Source of the DNA: Amoebidium appalachense
Taxonomy: Eukaryota > Ichthyosporea
Assembly: GCA_963693365.1 (NCBI GenBank)
Contig: CAVNZM010000016.1
Span: 3,100,001 to 3,164,000 of the forward strand
Direction: 5' to 3'
DNA length: 64,000 nt
The position numbers and the translations under genes are program-made. Below are positions 1 to 22,069 of the stretch, piece by piece. Position 1 is the stretch's first letter; every line of letters begins with the position of its first letter. The notes below the pieces were generated by a model. That model searched no databases, was not told the origin of the DNA, and was given only the letters and a program-made list of their open reading frames with translations.

Positions 1-112
1 GCCCGCGCGCACACCCACACACCACGTCCACGGGCAAGTGGCATGCACACCCCAACAAACATCCACATGCACGTGCAGGCTGCACACACACACACTGACC
101 CTGTGTCCACAG

Positions 113-1171
113 GAGCTAGTGCAATGGCAGGCAGAGGGCACAACAGACCTTGCCCTTGATGACCTGGGGGATGCGGGGGGGGCATGGGACCAGTTCGCTG
201 TCAACAGAGAAAAGTACAACCCCCCCCCCACGATGTACATGCATGCTCTTGTGCGTACCCGCACCTACTCGTGTGCATGCGCTCTCACGCTGAAGCATGC
301 ACACACTGGCCACACATAGGCACACACCGGCACACACAGGCATACACGGGCACGGATACAATACAATCCAGTCGCAACGCGAACAAGCCAACACACAAAC
401 CCTCTTTGCACAGCCAAGCAAGCATTAATTCTGCACCCACACAAAATCTTCCTTGCACAGTTTGTGTGTGCCTGTGTGAACGGGCACACTCATGTGACCA
501 GTAGTCTGTATGTGCATTTTTTTGTTGATGTGTGTGCTGCATCTAGCTCATGTGAAAAGGAGCAAGCTTGCATGGCACAGCCTTTGGTTGTGGCGGTGTG
601 CTTTTGTGTGTGCTGGTCGGCCACTCAAATGTTTTGCACGGCCTGCGCATGTGCATGCCCATCGCACGTATCGATATCTTGTGGCTGGGCTCCACCCTCT
701 AACCTGACAGTACAATAATTTGGTTTTTCCGAGGGAATCTGATAACAAACCTAGTGAGATGCTGGTCGTGTTTTTTTTTTGGGGGGGGAGACTGAATGCA
801 TGTGGTGGTGCAGGTTCAACGTGGCAGCAGACAGCTACCAGGAGGAGCACTATACCACCCCATTGGACCGCAGGACCATCGACCCGCAGAAGAGGGAGAG
901 GGCTGAACGCCTGGCCAGGGAGATTGAGAGGGTGGGTGTCTGTGTGTGTGTTTGGGCACCCGGGGGGGGGGGGGGGGGGGGGGGAGGGGGGGAGGGGGGG
1001 GGGGGGAGGGGGGGGGGGGGGGGGCGGGGGAAGAAAGGCCGGGGGAGGGGGCACGGACGGGAGGATTGACAGGTTGGTGGGGAGTCGGGGGGAGGACGAG
1101 GAAGGGGGGAGGGGAGGGGGGATGGAGGAGTGAGAAGTAGAGTGTGAGTGAGAAGGGTGAGAGGGGGCGGC

Positions 1172-1218
<47 letters not shown>

Positions 1219-2214
1219 AGAGCGTGCGTTTGTGAAGGGGGAGGAGGGGGGAATGCTGATGGTAGATTTGCTTTGCACAGGGGGAGACGAGCAACATCCA
1301 TCTGGCAGAGGAGAGAGGCAAGATGGCTGAGGCAGACTACGACGAGGAGGACAGGTGGGTGCACACAGTACATGTGAGCGTGTACACACACACCGGTATG
1401 CAGATGGTGCGCCTCTCCATCATACGTGTGCCTCCCATGCTCACTCAAAGTCAACACGGCAAGCAGCATGCTACAGGTGCACCTGCATGCCTGCACATAC
1501 CCAGGCATATGATATGCACTGTGCGGCCTGACAAATGCATGCACGTGCACATGCCTAGCCCACATGGGCTCATGCATGCACGTGCTTGCTTTATGCTCAC
1601 AAATGCACGTGTGCATGTGTGCGCTGACCGTGGCTCTGTGCAGATATGCGGGGGTGATCCGGCCAACACAAGAGCCCGGCAAATACGTACCACCAAGCAG
1701 GAGGACACCCCAGGTATGTGTGCACATGTACGTGCACTGGAGGCCAGGCATGGTCGAGGTGCATTTTGGCCTGTGTATGGACCGTGCATGGGGCTGTTGG
1801 TGCATTAATGTACGTGGGGTTGTCCTGTCTGCTGGTGCATGTGCATGCCCGCGCATGCTCGTGGTTACGTGAGCTTGTTTGCAACCGCATACATGGGAAT
1901 AATGTGCACACACGTGTGTGCGGTTTAAGGTAAGGTGCCTGCCTGTATTGTGCATATGGGTGTGCTTGTACATGCCCACTGGGCCAGAGTGACAGCTATA
2001 TGAAGGTGGTCGTTGGGCCTGCAGTGGGTGTAATGGTGGTGAAACCACGGTTGGCCTGTCTCTAAAGGTCGGAGAGGCCCTTGGCCAGAAAGATACTGCC
2101 GGGCTGTGTGTGCCTGGGTGTCTGCTGTGGGTGTATTTCTGCTTACACATTTATATGCATGTGGGTAAGGCGGTAAGGTGTCGGTGGACAGCTGGTGTGC
2201 GTGTGGTTTGAAGT

Positions 2215-2257
<43 letters not shown>

Positions 2258-2683
2258 GGGGGGGGTGGAGAGGGGGGGGGGAGGGGAGGGGGTGGAGAGG
2301 GGGGGGGGGGGAGGGGGAGGCGGCAAGTAGGGAAGCACGTTGACATGCACCGTGAACATGGCAGCTAACAGCACCCACCCACAGGCCACCGGCAAGGCCT
2401 CGCCAACCCCAGTACAGCCTGCATGGGGCAACAAGTACGTGCCCCCCCCCCCCCCCCCCCTTTCGGGCTCTTATTGTGGTGCACTGCTCATGGTGTTTTG
2501 CATGTCGTTTATGATGCGCTATTTATGGGGTTGACTTTTCCATATCGATTTATAGTGCACTTTTTATGATGGGATGCATGTTCTTTTTATTGTGCATGAT
2601 GCATGGTTTGTGCATGCACTAGATGTGCTGCATCGTGGTCTGTGTTGTCGTCGTACTGGGTGCTGGGCACAACATTTTTAATC

Positions 2684-2736
<53 letters not shown>

Positions 2737-4442
2737 CACACACACACACACAAACACATACCCCAACACACACACACAGACACAATCACACCCCCCTACC
2801 CATGCAGACCGTGGTTGGTGAGATATAATTAACACCTGGTTGGTGAGATATAATTAATACCTGGTTGGTGAGATATAATTAATACCTGGTTGGTGAGATA
2901 TAATTAATACCTGGTTGGTGAGATATAATTAATACCTGGTTGGTGAGATATAATTAAAACCTGGTTGGTGAGATATAATTAATACCTGGTTGGTTAGATA
3001 CAATTAATACCCTCCACCCTCCACCACAGCACATGAGCCACCCATGTTGTGCTCTTATATCATCCCCCCCCCTCTAGGCTCTGCTGTTAATACGCACCCT
3101 TTGTGTGGTTTGCACTCTGCTTTGTATTGTCCGTTATGAAGGTGTACTCCGCACTCTTTATAACACATTCTAATACCCCCCCCCCCCCCCCCCCCCCCCT
3201 CTCCCCCCCCCCCCCCCCTCTATATCTCCCCCCAGGCCCGCCACCAGCCCCAGCCCGAGCACAGCCAAGGGCCCAGCAGCCACTGTACCTCAATCAGGTG
3301 ACCGCAAGAAGACAATGGCTGAGATGCTTAAAGAAAAGGAGCAAAAGAAGACTCAGGTGCCGCCACAGCAAACGGTAAAGGAGCCGGTAAAAGAGCCGGC
3401 AAAAGAGCCGGCAAAGGAACCGGTAAGAGAGTCGGTAAAGGAGCCGGCAAAAGAACCGGCAAAGGAACCTGCAAAGGAGCCGGTAAAAGAGCCGGCAAAG
3501 GAGACACCCAAAGCCCCTACCGAGAAACCACCCCCATCGCCAAAACCCGCCCAGGCCAAGCCAGCCACCCCCCCCACCATCACCCAAAGCAGCACCACCA
3601 CCAGACACAAAGGAGCAGCCCCAAAAAGATGCCCCCCCTGCCGCGGCACCCGCCCCCTCCAAATCCGAGCCCACACCCACACCAGCCTCCGACACCCACA
3701 AAGCAGCCACGCCCACGCCTGCACCCCCCAAGTCCCCCAAAGCCACATCGACCCCTGGCTCACCCAAAGCCTCACCTGCACCCACCACGTCCTCCCCCAA
3801 GCCCCAATCCACCTCCCCTGCTGCAAGCAAGGAGCCCACCCCCTCCAGCCCCAAGACTACAGCGGCCACGGGCGCGGCGGCAGCAAAACCCCCGTCCAAA
3901 CTCAACCCCGATGCAAAGTCCTTCGTGCCAAACCCCAACGCAAAGCCTTTTGTGCCGGTACGTGTCTGTCTGTGTGTGCCTGTGCTCTTTGGTGTGCCTG
4001 TGCAATCCATTGGTTTCTCGTTTGTTTGGTTTCTTTTGTGTCACTCTGTGTGTCTTCAGGCTCCTATTATGCGGTTGGGACGTGGTTGGGATGTGGGTGG
4101 GCTTTAACCCGGCTGTGAGTGGGCATATAGTTGATGGCAGAGGGTGGTGGTGTGGAGTGTAGCATGGGGTGTGCGGTGCGTGGTTGGTAGAGGGATAAGG
4201 GGTGTTGGAGGTGGGGCTTGAGGGCAAATGGGGTGAGTGGGGAATGGCCGTGTGCCTGTGCCTGTGTGTGTGTGTGTGGGTGCATGTGCGCGCGCGCGCG
4301 TGTGTGGGTGCATGTGTGCGAGTGTGCGGGTGCATGTGTCTGTGTGTGTGTGGGTGTGTGTGTGTGTGTGGGTGTGGATGCATGTGTGTGCACGTGTGTG
4401 TGTGTGTGTGTGTATGTGTGTGGTGGTGGTGGTGGTGGTGGT

Positions 4443-4476
<34 letters not shown>

Positions 4477-6015
4477 AGGGGGAGAATTCGGGGGAGCGGG
4501 AGGGGGGGGGAGGGGGGGGGGCAAGGGAGAGGGTTGGAGTACTCGAATCACGGAGGGTGCGCACATATGAATGTTGGTGCTGATTTATTGGTGCACAGAC
4601 GCAGGCACGGGCCATGGTGCCACCACCGGCACAGCCACAGCCGCAGCCACAGGGGGGCTACGAGTACCAGCCACGGCCCAGACACACAAAGGACTACGAC
4701 CAGCAGGGTGGGTGCACAGGGGTTAAACACGTATGGGGGTTAATATATGCATGGGGGTTAGACAGACATGGGGTTGAAGACGCATGGGGTGAAGGCCTGG
4801 GGGCGTGTCTTTGTTGCACAGTGCATGCAGTGGCTCTGCACTTAGGGCCTTCACACCCACGCTCGAGAATAGAGGTATGGTAGATCTTCGGTGTGTGGCA
4901 TCACGAGTTGGATAGCAGAAGGATGCAAGGTGTTCTGTGTGTGGGCATTACATGCCGGTGGGGCACAAGGATATGGTGCTGACTGTTTGGTGCAGGGATG
5001 GAGTGGGGCGGCCCAGGCTACCGCAAGGGCATGCACGAGGAGGCCATGAGCCCCCAGCAGATGCCCCCCATGCACCAGCAGCACCAGCACCCCATGCAGC
5101 AACAGGTACAAAGGCACACATACAGGCACCCACGGGCATGCACAGGCATGCACAGGCACATGCAGGCACACAGGCACACATACAGTCACACACACAGGAA
5201 CACGCAGGCACACACACAGGAACACGCAGGCACACACAGGCGTACACGGGCACACGTGCATGCATACATGCAGGCGCACATGCATGCATACACACAGGCA
5301 CACATAGCTACGCATGCATGCATGCACACAGCCGCACACAGCCACGCATGCATGCATACACACAGGCACACACAGCCACGCATGCATGCATACACACAGC
5401 CACGCATGCATGCATACACACAGCCACACATGCATGCATACACACAGCCACACATGCATGCATACACGGTGTACTGACAGGCACACACACACAGGGTGTG
5501 CCCTACATGTATGCGGCAGCCAGCCAATACCAGCCCTACGTCATGGCCCCCCAGCAACACATGAAGCAGCCAGGCCCTCCCGCTGCCGTACGTGCCCCGT
5601 CTATGTCATTCTGTGTGTGTTGGGAGGGGAGGGGGGGGGAGGGAGGGAGGGAGAGGGGCATGACGAATGGAGGCTTGGGGAGGGTGATCGGGGCTATTGT
5701 AGTTGGGCATGTGCTTTGTTGCTTGCTGCTTGTGGCAGCAGGGGTGCGGTTGGTGGTGGCTGGGGGTGTGGAGAGGTGTGTGAAGGTGACACACGTGTGG
5801 ATGCATGGTGGTTGGTGTCCACAGGGGTCTGCATGTGTGTGTCTGTGTTCGGCAGGTTCGTGTCTTTTTTTTTGGGAGCAGACGGGCAGGCCGATGTTCG
5901 GCCCTGCCTGCATGTGTGCCTGCATGCACCCGTGCCTCCCTGCTTGTGTGCTTGTGTGCCTTCTTTTTGCCCCTGCCTGCCTGCCTGCCTGCCTGCACAC
6001 GCGTTTGCCTGCCTA

Positions 6016-6052
<37 letters not shown>

Positions 6053-6208
6053 GCACGTGCTCACACATGGCCACAGGTGTACGGGGGCCAGGCCTACATG
6101 GTGCCAGCAGCGCAGATGTACGGTGCCGTGCGCATGCCCGTAGAGTACGGCATGGTCCCCGTCGGTATGTCCCTCCTACCGGCACACACCATCACTATCA
6201 TCCTATCC

Positions 6209-6244
<36 letters not shown>

Positions 6245-7681
6245 TTTTCTCCCCTCACCCTTGCCCACTTTCTACTACGTGAAACCCCCCTCCCCTCCCC
6301 CCCCCTCCCCCCCGAATGTCATTTGTGAGGGCTTGTGGGTATCATCAGCCGCATATGTCTGATGACTTCGCATGCATTCAAACCTGCCTACTCGCGTATC
6401 AGCACGCTGATGCTAGCGCCCCTGGGCTGCCCACGTATGATCGCATGTGACTGCATTGTACATGACTGAGCATGTGCAGCCAATCTGAGAGGGAAGGGTT
6501 CTGTTTTTTGCCCATCACATGCATCTGCCTGCTGAAAAGGGAAAACAAAAGCAAAAAAGATTCCGGGAAGGTATCCTCATCACCCATGCATACGCGCACG
6601 CACACACAACCAGATACACACATGCACGCACACACACGCACGCACACACACACACCCACCCACACACACCCACACACACCCACACACCACGCACACATGA
6701 ACACACACACACGCACACACACACACACACACGCACACACACGCACACACACACACACAAACACACACAGACACATACACACACACACACCACACACACA
6801 TGAACATATGCAGGCACACAAACACACACGCGCCTGTGCTGATTGTCTCGTGGCTGACAACCCCTCTCCCCCCCCAGCTGCTGTGCCGGGCATGTATGGG
6901 TCTGCAAACTACGGCCCCCAGCCCCCACAGTTCCAGCCCTACATGATGCATGTGTGTGCCCCCCCCCCCCTCCTACCCCCTCCCCCTCTCTGCTTACTGC
7001 TGCAACTTTTAACTCCCGGCCTTTCCCACTGCCCTTGCCTGTTGCGTGCTCGCACAAGTAACCCTGCTCGTCTCTGATTGACCCACCATGTTCAAGTGAA
7101 ACAGTATGAGAGTTTGGGTTTCGTTGACGAGGTGAATGGGTCGAAACTCGGGCACTGTGGATGACGTGGGCCCCCCCTGAGGATGGGCTCTGCTTATTAT
7201 GCATACTCTTTTATGTATGGTTTGCACTCTGCATCATGTTATCCGTTGTTCATGTGTACTTCGTACTTTATGACGTATTGCATTCAAACCCCCCTTCCTC
7301 CCCGGCGCAAGTACATCCAATAGACACAACTGATATTGCCACCCAGCCTTCTAGACATGCTCGCCTGACTCTCCTTTCCCACAGTGTTGGTTTCCCTTCC
7401 ATGCTGGGTTGCTGCATGGCTGCTTGGGCTATCCATGCCACATGTATATTGATTCATGCGCATATCCATTCATGCGTATATCCATTCGTGCGTATATCCA
7501 TTCTCATTTGTATATCCATTCGTGCGCTAATCCATCCCTGAGTATGCCCATTCCTGTGTGCTATCGCATTGTTCTGACTATGTGCATGCAGGAGGGGCCA
7601 CACCCCGATGGGCCCATGCCCCACCACCACATGCACCCACAGCAGAAGCACCCGAGAAAACCCTCCCAGCAGCAGGACTGA
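113..7681 (+). CDS. ATXN2: Ataxin-2/Pbp1 homologue, 3' part (N-terminus lies before the window)
   Basis: RNA-binding regulator of mRNA stability, translation and stress granules (family knowledge). Exons by splice signals and phase: 113-213, 814-931, 1281-1354, 1644-1713, 2385-2434, 3236-3957, 4599-4707, 4996-5105, 5495-5587, 6077-6164, 6878-6951, 7592-7681 (TGA). The first three spell an LsmAD domain: [19 protein letters not shown], then [12 protein letters not shown], then [11 protein letters not shown]. Exon 6 holds a KEPV/KEPA tetrapeptide repeat (about 3373-3510), a Pro/Ala/Ser/Lys linker and a PAM2 motif ([19 protein letters not shown], ending 3957) that in this family binds poly(A)-binding protein. 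The C-terminus is rich in Met, Gln, Pro and Tyr. About 565 residues are visible; the Lsm domain should lie upstream. The KEPA frame and the PAM2 frame differ by one base, and the likely site is the eight-C run at 3568-3575; one C fewer makes all exons phase-consistent. No long polyQ is seen. Confidence 0.85.
214..813 (+). other. Intron inside the LsmAD domain
   Basis: The donor GTACAA splits a Lys codon and the acceptor GCAG precedes the Phe-Asn-Val of LsmAD. The intron carries CA-rich DNA and a poly-T/poly-G junction near 771-788. No other coding sequence was seen in it. Confidence 0.7.
958..1216. repeat. Long G-rich tracts in an ataxin-2 intron
   Basis: Nearly pure G runs at about 961-1024 and 1178-1217, broken by single A or C bases, lie within the intron between exons 814-931 and 1281-1354. 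Such runs could form G-quadruplexes in the pre-mRNA. Their true length in the genome is uncertain. Confidence 0.85.
2217..2325. repeat. Poly-G / GGGGA tract
   Basis: A G run from 2217 continues into G-rich DNA with scattered A/T to about 2320. It lies in the intron just upstream of the exon at 2385-2434. Confidence 0.85.
2811..3010 (+). repeat. 25-bp minisatellite, about 8 copies
   Basis: The unit CTGGTTGGTGAGATATAATT plus AATAC repeats at an exact 25-bp spacing (for example starts at 2836 and 2861), with degenerate first and last copies. It is AT-rich, unlike its surroundings, and lies within an ataxin-2 intron. Confidence 0.92.
3080..3178 (+). repeat. Dispersed intronic repeat, copy 1
   Basis: A roughly 100-bp AT-rich block containing TGGTTTGCACTCTGC, then TTGTCCGTTATGAAGGTGTA, then GCACTCTTTATAACACATTC. 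Related blocks occur at 7186-7292 and 33213-33300, always in introns or gene flanks and followed by poly-C. Confidence 0.6.
5106..5494. repeat. ACACAGGC / GCATGCATACACACAG tandem region
   Basis: Intron of the ataxin-2 gene made almost wholly of degenerate repeats. First come 8-10 bp ACACAGGC-type units, then 5-6 copies of an approximately 25-bp unit containing CACGCATGCATGCATACACA. The intron ends directly with (AC)nAG at 5494. Confidence 0.85.
5588..6076 (+). other. Ataxin-2 intron with a CTGC array
   Basis: The donor GTACGTG follows Ala-Ala at 5587 and the acceptor CCACAG precedes the exon at 6077. Tetranucleotide (CTGC)n arrays lie at about 5976-5998 and 6008-6052. No coding sequence was recognised. 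Confidence 0.7.
6590..6835. repeat. (CA)n-rich microsatellite
   Basis: Interrupted (CA)n with CCCACACA variants, lying in the intron before the exon at 6878. Confidence 0.9.
7186..7292 (+). repeat. Dispersed intronic repeat, copy 2
   Basis: It shares TGGTTTGCACTCTGCAT, a TTATCCGTTGTTCATGTGTA segment and TCGTACTTTATGACGTATT with copy 1 at 3080-3178. It lies in the last ataxin-2 intron. Confidence 0.6.
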
Positions 7682-8106
7682 ACACCCACCCAGCACCATC
7701 CAACACCCCCCTCTTGGCCACAGACAGGACAAAACAGCAACAAGGGAACATAATGCGGAATATGATGAATCGTGTGGGTGAGCATGATGCGTTCCTAAGT
7801 GCAACATTCGGTGTAACGAGGATATAATAGATGGAATGGCGGGATGGGGGGGGATAGGAGGCATTGGAGATGGTGTTATGTGTTGCCGTGTTCCAGAAGG
7901 GGGGGGTGGTGTTGCTAAGGTGGTCGGGAGTGGCTGGGTAGATATGTGGGAATATGCTGGCCCTTTCAATCGCAAGACGCAATCTCGTGCAAGTTGGCAC
8001 ACGACACGGGGTTGTCGTTCGAAAAACCGGATGAATATGTTCATTCTTTTTGTTATTTCTGTGTCAGTGTGTGGTAGGATGGGAATGGGGGGGCAGGCGG
8101 GCGGGG

Positions 8107-8139
<33 letters not shown>

Positions 8140-8190
8140 GGGGGGGGTGACCTAGGCTGTGTAGGTAGAGGCATGTACATGCCATGGCCA

Positions 8191-8222
<32 letters not shown>

Positions 8223-8275
8223 GTGTGTGTGTGTGGTTGGTTGGGTGGGTGGGTGGGTAGGTGGGTGTTTGGGCT

Positions 8276-8312
<37 letters not shown>

Positions 8313-8487
8313 CTGCTTGTAAGGCTGTGGCATTGTACTTGGTTGGTTTGTGCACTTAATGATCTTGTTATTTCCATTCTTCTAGATTGGTTTGAGTAAC
8401 TGGTAGGGCGGGGTTTTAATATTTCCTTTATTTATATTTCCTTTATTTTCTCTTTTCCTTTTGGTTTTTCTTTTCTTTCTTTTCTTT

Positions 8488-8518
<31 letters not shown>

Positions 8519-8531
8519 GTTGTTGTTGTTG

Positions 8532-8572
<41 letters not shown>

Positions 8573-8981
8573 ATGAGATTTGTAGGTTAAGCAACGAGAC
8601 ATGTTGCCGCAATGTAATCAAAGAAAGAAGCTCAGATATAGACACAAGCATGGAAGGGCTTATGATCGTTGTACATCCACATGCATGCACTACACACAAA
8701 ATACGATAAGTAAAAGAACATGTATTTGCTCAATACACACCGACTTCCCTACAATCAATTGCACAGGTGCACACACACACACACACAAGTGGACAAGTAC
8801 AGGCACTATTACACACAAGCACACACATACACACGTATCTGCAGGCACATGAACACGTGTGCCCTGTGCCCTCAGTGGGGGCTCAGTAAAGACAACCTCG
8901 CAAACATGGTCTGACCACTTCCGAATTCCAAAAATTTCCAACAGCGGAGATCATCTTTTACTACCACCCCCGGGGCCACCA

Positions 8982-9039
<58 letters not shown>

Positions 9040-9606
9040 AAAAAAAAAAAAAACTCTTTCAATGATCATGAAACACAGTGTCTGTACAGACATATATCAT
9101 GCTTCGAAATCCAATATCCGTTTTTCTCCGTTGCAGGCACCCGCGCGCATTCTCACGATCAGACTGTGCCTTTGGGCCGCCACGTACTTGCTTCCAATCA
9201 TCCCATGCATGGTTATGTGGTGTGCTTTATATTCGCAGTGCGGGCATATATAAGGCACCACGAAGCCAACCCATATACCAGCATTAGGTGGCCTTGGGCG
9301 CCGTGCATTGCCTTAATATTAAAACAAAAGGGCCTAGAACACTGCACATAGCATTGCAATGTTGAATGATGATGTTGAAGTTGCTCACAATCGAAGTTTT
9401 CCTGTATTTGGTGGAAAAACATGGACGGCCAGCGTCCAAAAACGTGCCGCTATCTAAATATCTATCAGGTGTGCGTGGGGCTTGTAGCATAGCTCTAGCA
9501 TACACAGCCAATTAAATCTATAGTATACTAGCCAGTGATGCAGCCCCATCCCCTACCCCACACCGGAAAGCATGTGTGCACCTGCATCATGACGCACAAA
9601 ACCCCT
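7682..9606. other. Intergenic region between convergent genes
   Basis: It separates the ataxin-2 stop codon from the Rtt106 stop codon. It holds poly-G (about 8110-8148 and 8277-8312), (GT)n (8191-8234), poly-T/poly-G (8490-8571), (CA)n (8772-8790) and poly-C/poly-A (8983-9052). Unique sequence at 7720-8080 and 9060-9540 shows no recognisable gene on either strand. Confidence 0.6.
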
Positions 9607-19237
<9,631 letters not shown>

Positions 19238-20099
19238 GATAGCAGCTTTTGCCCACACCCGGGAATACAGTGTCTTAGACTCAATACATAGATCTAATAA
19301 AGAAGCCGTCCTCGAATGGGTTGCGTCGAGCCTAGCAACAGATAATTGCTTTCTTCTAGTCAGTATTTTTTGCAGCAGAAGTTTAGCAAACCCTTATTAT
19401 GCAAGTTGATAGGTATTATTTGACTGGTCCAAAGTAGCTTTCTCACAACTGTCACCCCGTTGTGTTTCTCTCTTGGTGCCTGCGCAGCCCTGGCTGCCTG
19501 CGGCTCCAAAATGGCGCCAAAATCCGGGAGATTGTGCAATCTCCGATTAGGTTTAAACTGGATATAATAGAGCATGACTTTAGACAGCACAGGAGCTAAA
19601 CAACCAATTTAATTAGTTTAAATTATTTGAAGGTTCCGACAGGAAGGTCACAGTTTCTGCCTTTATATGGTTATTGTTCGGCATCTGTATTTTGGAAGGC
19701 GCCAAGTGCAAATCACAACGGACACGTTCGACCGAGCAGTGTCAAGCATTCCTGAATCGCACACAGACATACTGCGTTTTTGGCCGAGTATTATGGTGTA
19801 CTTTCACAATTGATTCAGCACAGGCACGCACCAGTTGTTATATTCAGGATACGCAGAGCTAATAATACTCAGAAGAGTAAGTGCATATGAGAAACGCACA
19901 CCATAGTCGTGTGATAAATAGGACTGGCTGCAACGACTGACACGTGATAACAGTCAATGATTTTAGCCAAAGAACACTGTGGTAGGGGTAAGTTATTCCA
20001 ACAAACCACTCTCGTAGCCATCTCACATAGTGAATTCAGAGACGGAATATTTTTACAGGCTTAGAAAGAAATACTGTGTGAAAATTACTGCGCGGCAAG
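19238..20099. promoter_or_regulatory. Divergent promoter region between Rtt106 and MADBUB genes
   Basis: The 862 bp between the two start codons contain no microsatellite, a sharp contrast with both flanks. Two GGCGCCAA boxes occur: 19513-19520 inside CCAAAATGGCGCCAAAATCC, whose minus strand reads TTTTGGCGCC and fits the E2F/DP consensus TTTSSCGC, and 19698-19705. Both genes act in the chromosome cycle, so shared S/G2 control is plausible but inferred. No TATA box is evident. Confidence 0.45.
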
Positions 20100-21734
20100 A
20101 TGAGGCCAGACGAGGCACCCGCATGGGAGACCTCCAAGGAGAACGTCGTTCCTCTGAAGGAGGGTCGGCGCATAGGCTGCCTCAATGCAGCCCTCGGCGT
20201 AAACCCAAAGGCTGTATCCAACGAGCAGAAAATTAAGTGCGTACACCTACCATGATCTATTGTTCTAATGGAGTGCTCTCTTTCATCTCGATCTGTACTT
20301 CTTGTCGTGCTTCTTTTGATTCTGCTGTTGAGCATGATGGTTCGTTTTGTGCTGCTGTATTCATTACGTCTCAAGGTGCAGAATCCTTGGCAGAGCTTAG
20401 AGGAGATTTTCAGTTTTTGCTGCTACGCATCACATATCATATACATTCTGCTAGCGCACAAAATGTTGCAGCACGAATATATGCAATACTGCATCTGTCT
20501 GCATGTTTTTTGACCTGGTTTAGTTGAGGCTGCCTCGGTAACACGTTGGTGCCTGGAAACAGGGAGTTTGAGGATATCATCGCAAACTACTACAACTATG
20601 ATGATCCCCTCGGCTGTTATCAGGAGTATGTACCCCTCCCCTCCCCTCCCCCCTACCCCCACCCCACCCCACATACACACACACACAAAAAAAAAAAGGG
20701 GGGGGGGGGGGGGGGGGGGGGGGAGGGAGGGAGGAAAAAACCCCGATTCAATTCCTTCCCATTTCTCGCAACCAATGACTTTCATACACAGGTGCGTAAA
20801 ATGCACACACATCCATAGGTACAGTCTCCCACGCCCGCACACAAAGCACACCTCGGAGCCTGTCTTTTACTTGCCACACAGTCAGTAATCACTGTGCTTG
20901 ATGGTGTTCAGAGGTTTGTCGAAGAACATGCCTATTGTAAATCCCTTATCACCACTTTTCATGCTTTGATGCTGTCCCCATGTGATCTGTAGCGTTGCAC
21001 TTGAAGTTATCTGCATGGCCTATTTTGTTGGTAACAGTGCATGGTAAGCCTGACCAGATCTGCCATTACTAGTGTCAAAGCAATTACTAATGATGGGCAA
21101 GCAGCTACATCAACTGGCTGCGAGAGACCTACCCAGGGGACACCAAGCAGGCCCAGCTGCTGGCCCTTTACGAGAAGTGTGCACGCCACTTCCAGGTAAT
21201 GGGCATGTGATGCGTAATGATGACTGTTTGGGTGTTTGCTTGAAGGGTTCAAGAGGTCGGTCACCATTTATTTTGGCAAGAAAAAGTACTTTTTGTTAGG
21301 CACCACCATACTGTATAGTCCCCTCGGGCTCTCGCACCTCTTTGGAAAACCAAGCAAATCTTACTTCACTCTTTGCACCTATCCGCCCTCTCTTTTGTAT
21401 TCGCCTCTTTCCTCCCTTCCCGCATGAGTTGGGAAATCCATCTTTCGCCCGCGCATGTACGTCCAAACAAGCATTGGTAGCCTACGAACAGTTTACACCG
21501 TCCTCCAGCTTCTGATGTGCAAGTTCCTTCCCTATCTGCTTGGCCCCTCTTTAATTACAGCCTGTATCATAGTCCGGGCCGTTCTCTCTTTGGAAAAATC
21601 ATCTCCTTTAAAAGAACTCTCCCTTGCCCTCTCTAACTCCTTACCCTCTTTTGCCCGCTCAGCTACACAATACACACATTTACTACACACACGCGTGCAC
21701 ATCTGTGCGCGCATGCATACACACGCACACATAC

Positions 21735-21826
<92 letters not shown>

Positions 21827-21872
21827 ACACACACACAAACACAAATACACACACACACACTCCACACACACT

Positions 21873-21941
<69 letters not shown>

Positions 21942-22037
21942 GACGAGCGCTACAAGGACGACAGCCGCTATGTCCGGATCTGGATTCTTTACGTGAGTGG
22001 CCTACCACAACTCTGTCTATACTCTGCCTCTCCCCAT

Positions 22038-22069
<32 letters not shown>

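Noticed and set aside
816-2150. A 444-codon minus-strand open frame with poly-Pro stretches
   Set aside because: It overlaps ataxin-2 exons on the other strand and consists of translated poly-G, CA and CT repeats. No domain is visible.
7095-7160. tRNA-like GGGTCGAAACTCGGG stretch
   Set aside because: No A-box at the right distance and no paired acceptor stem.
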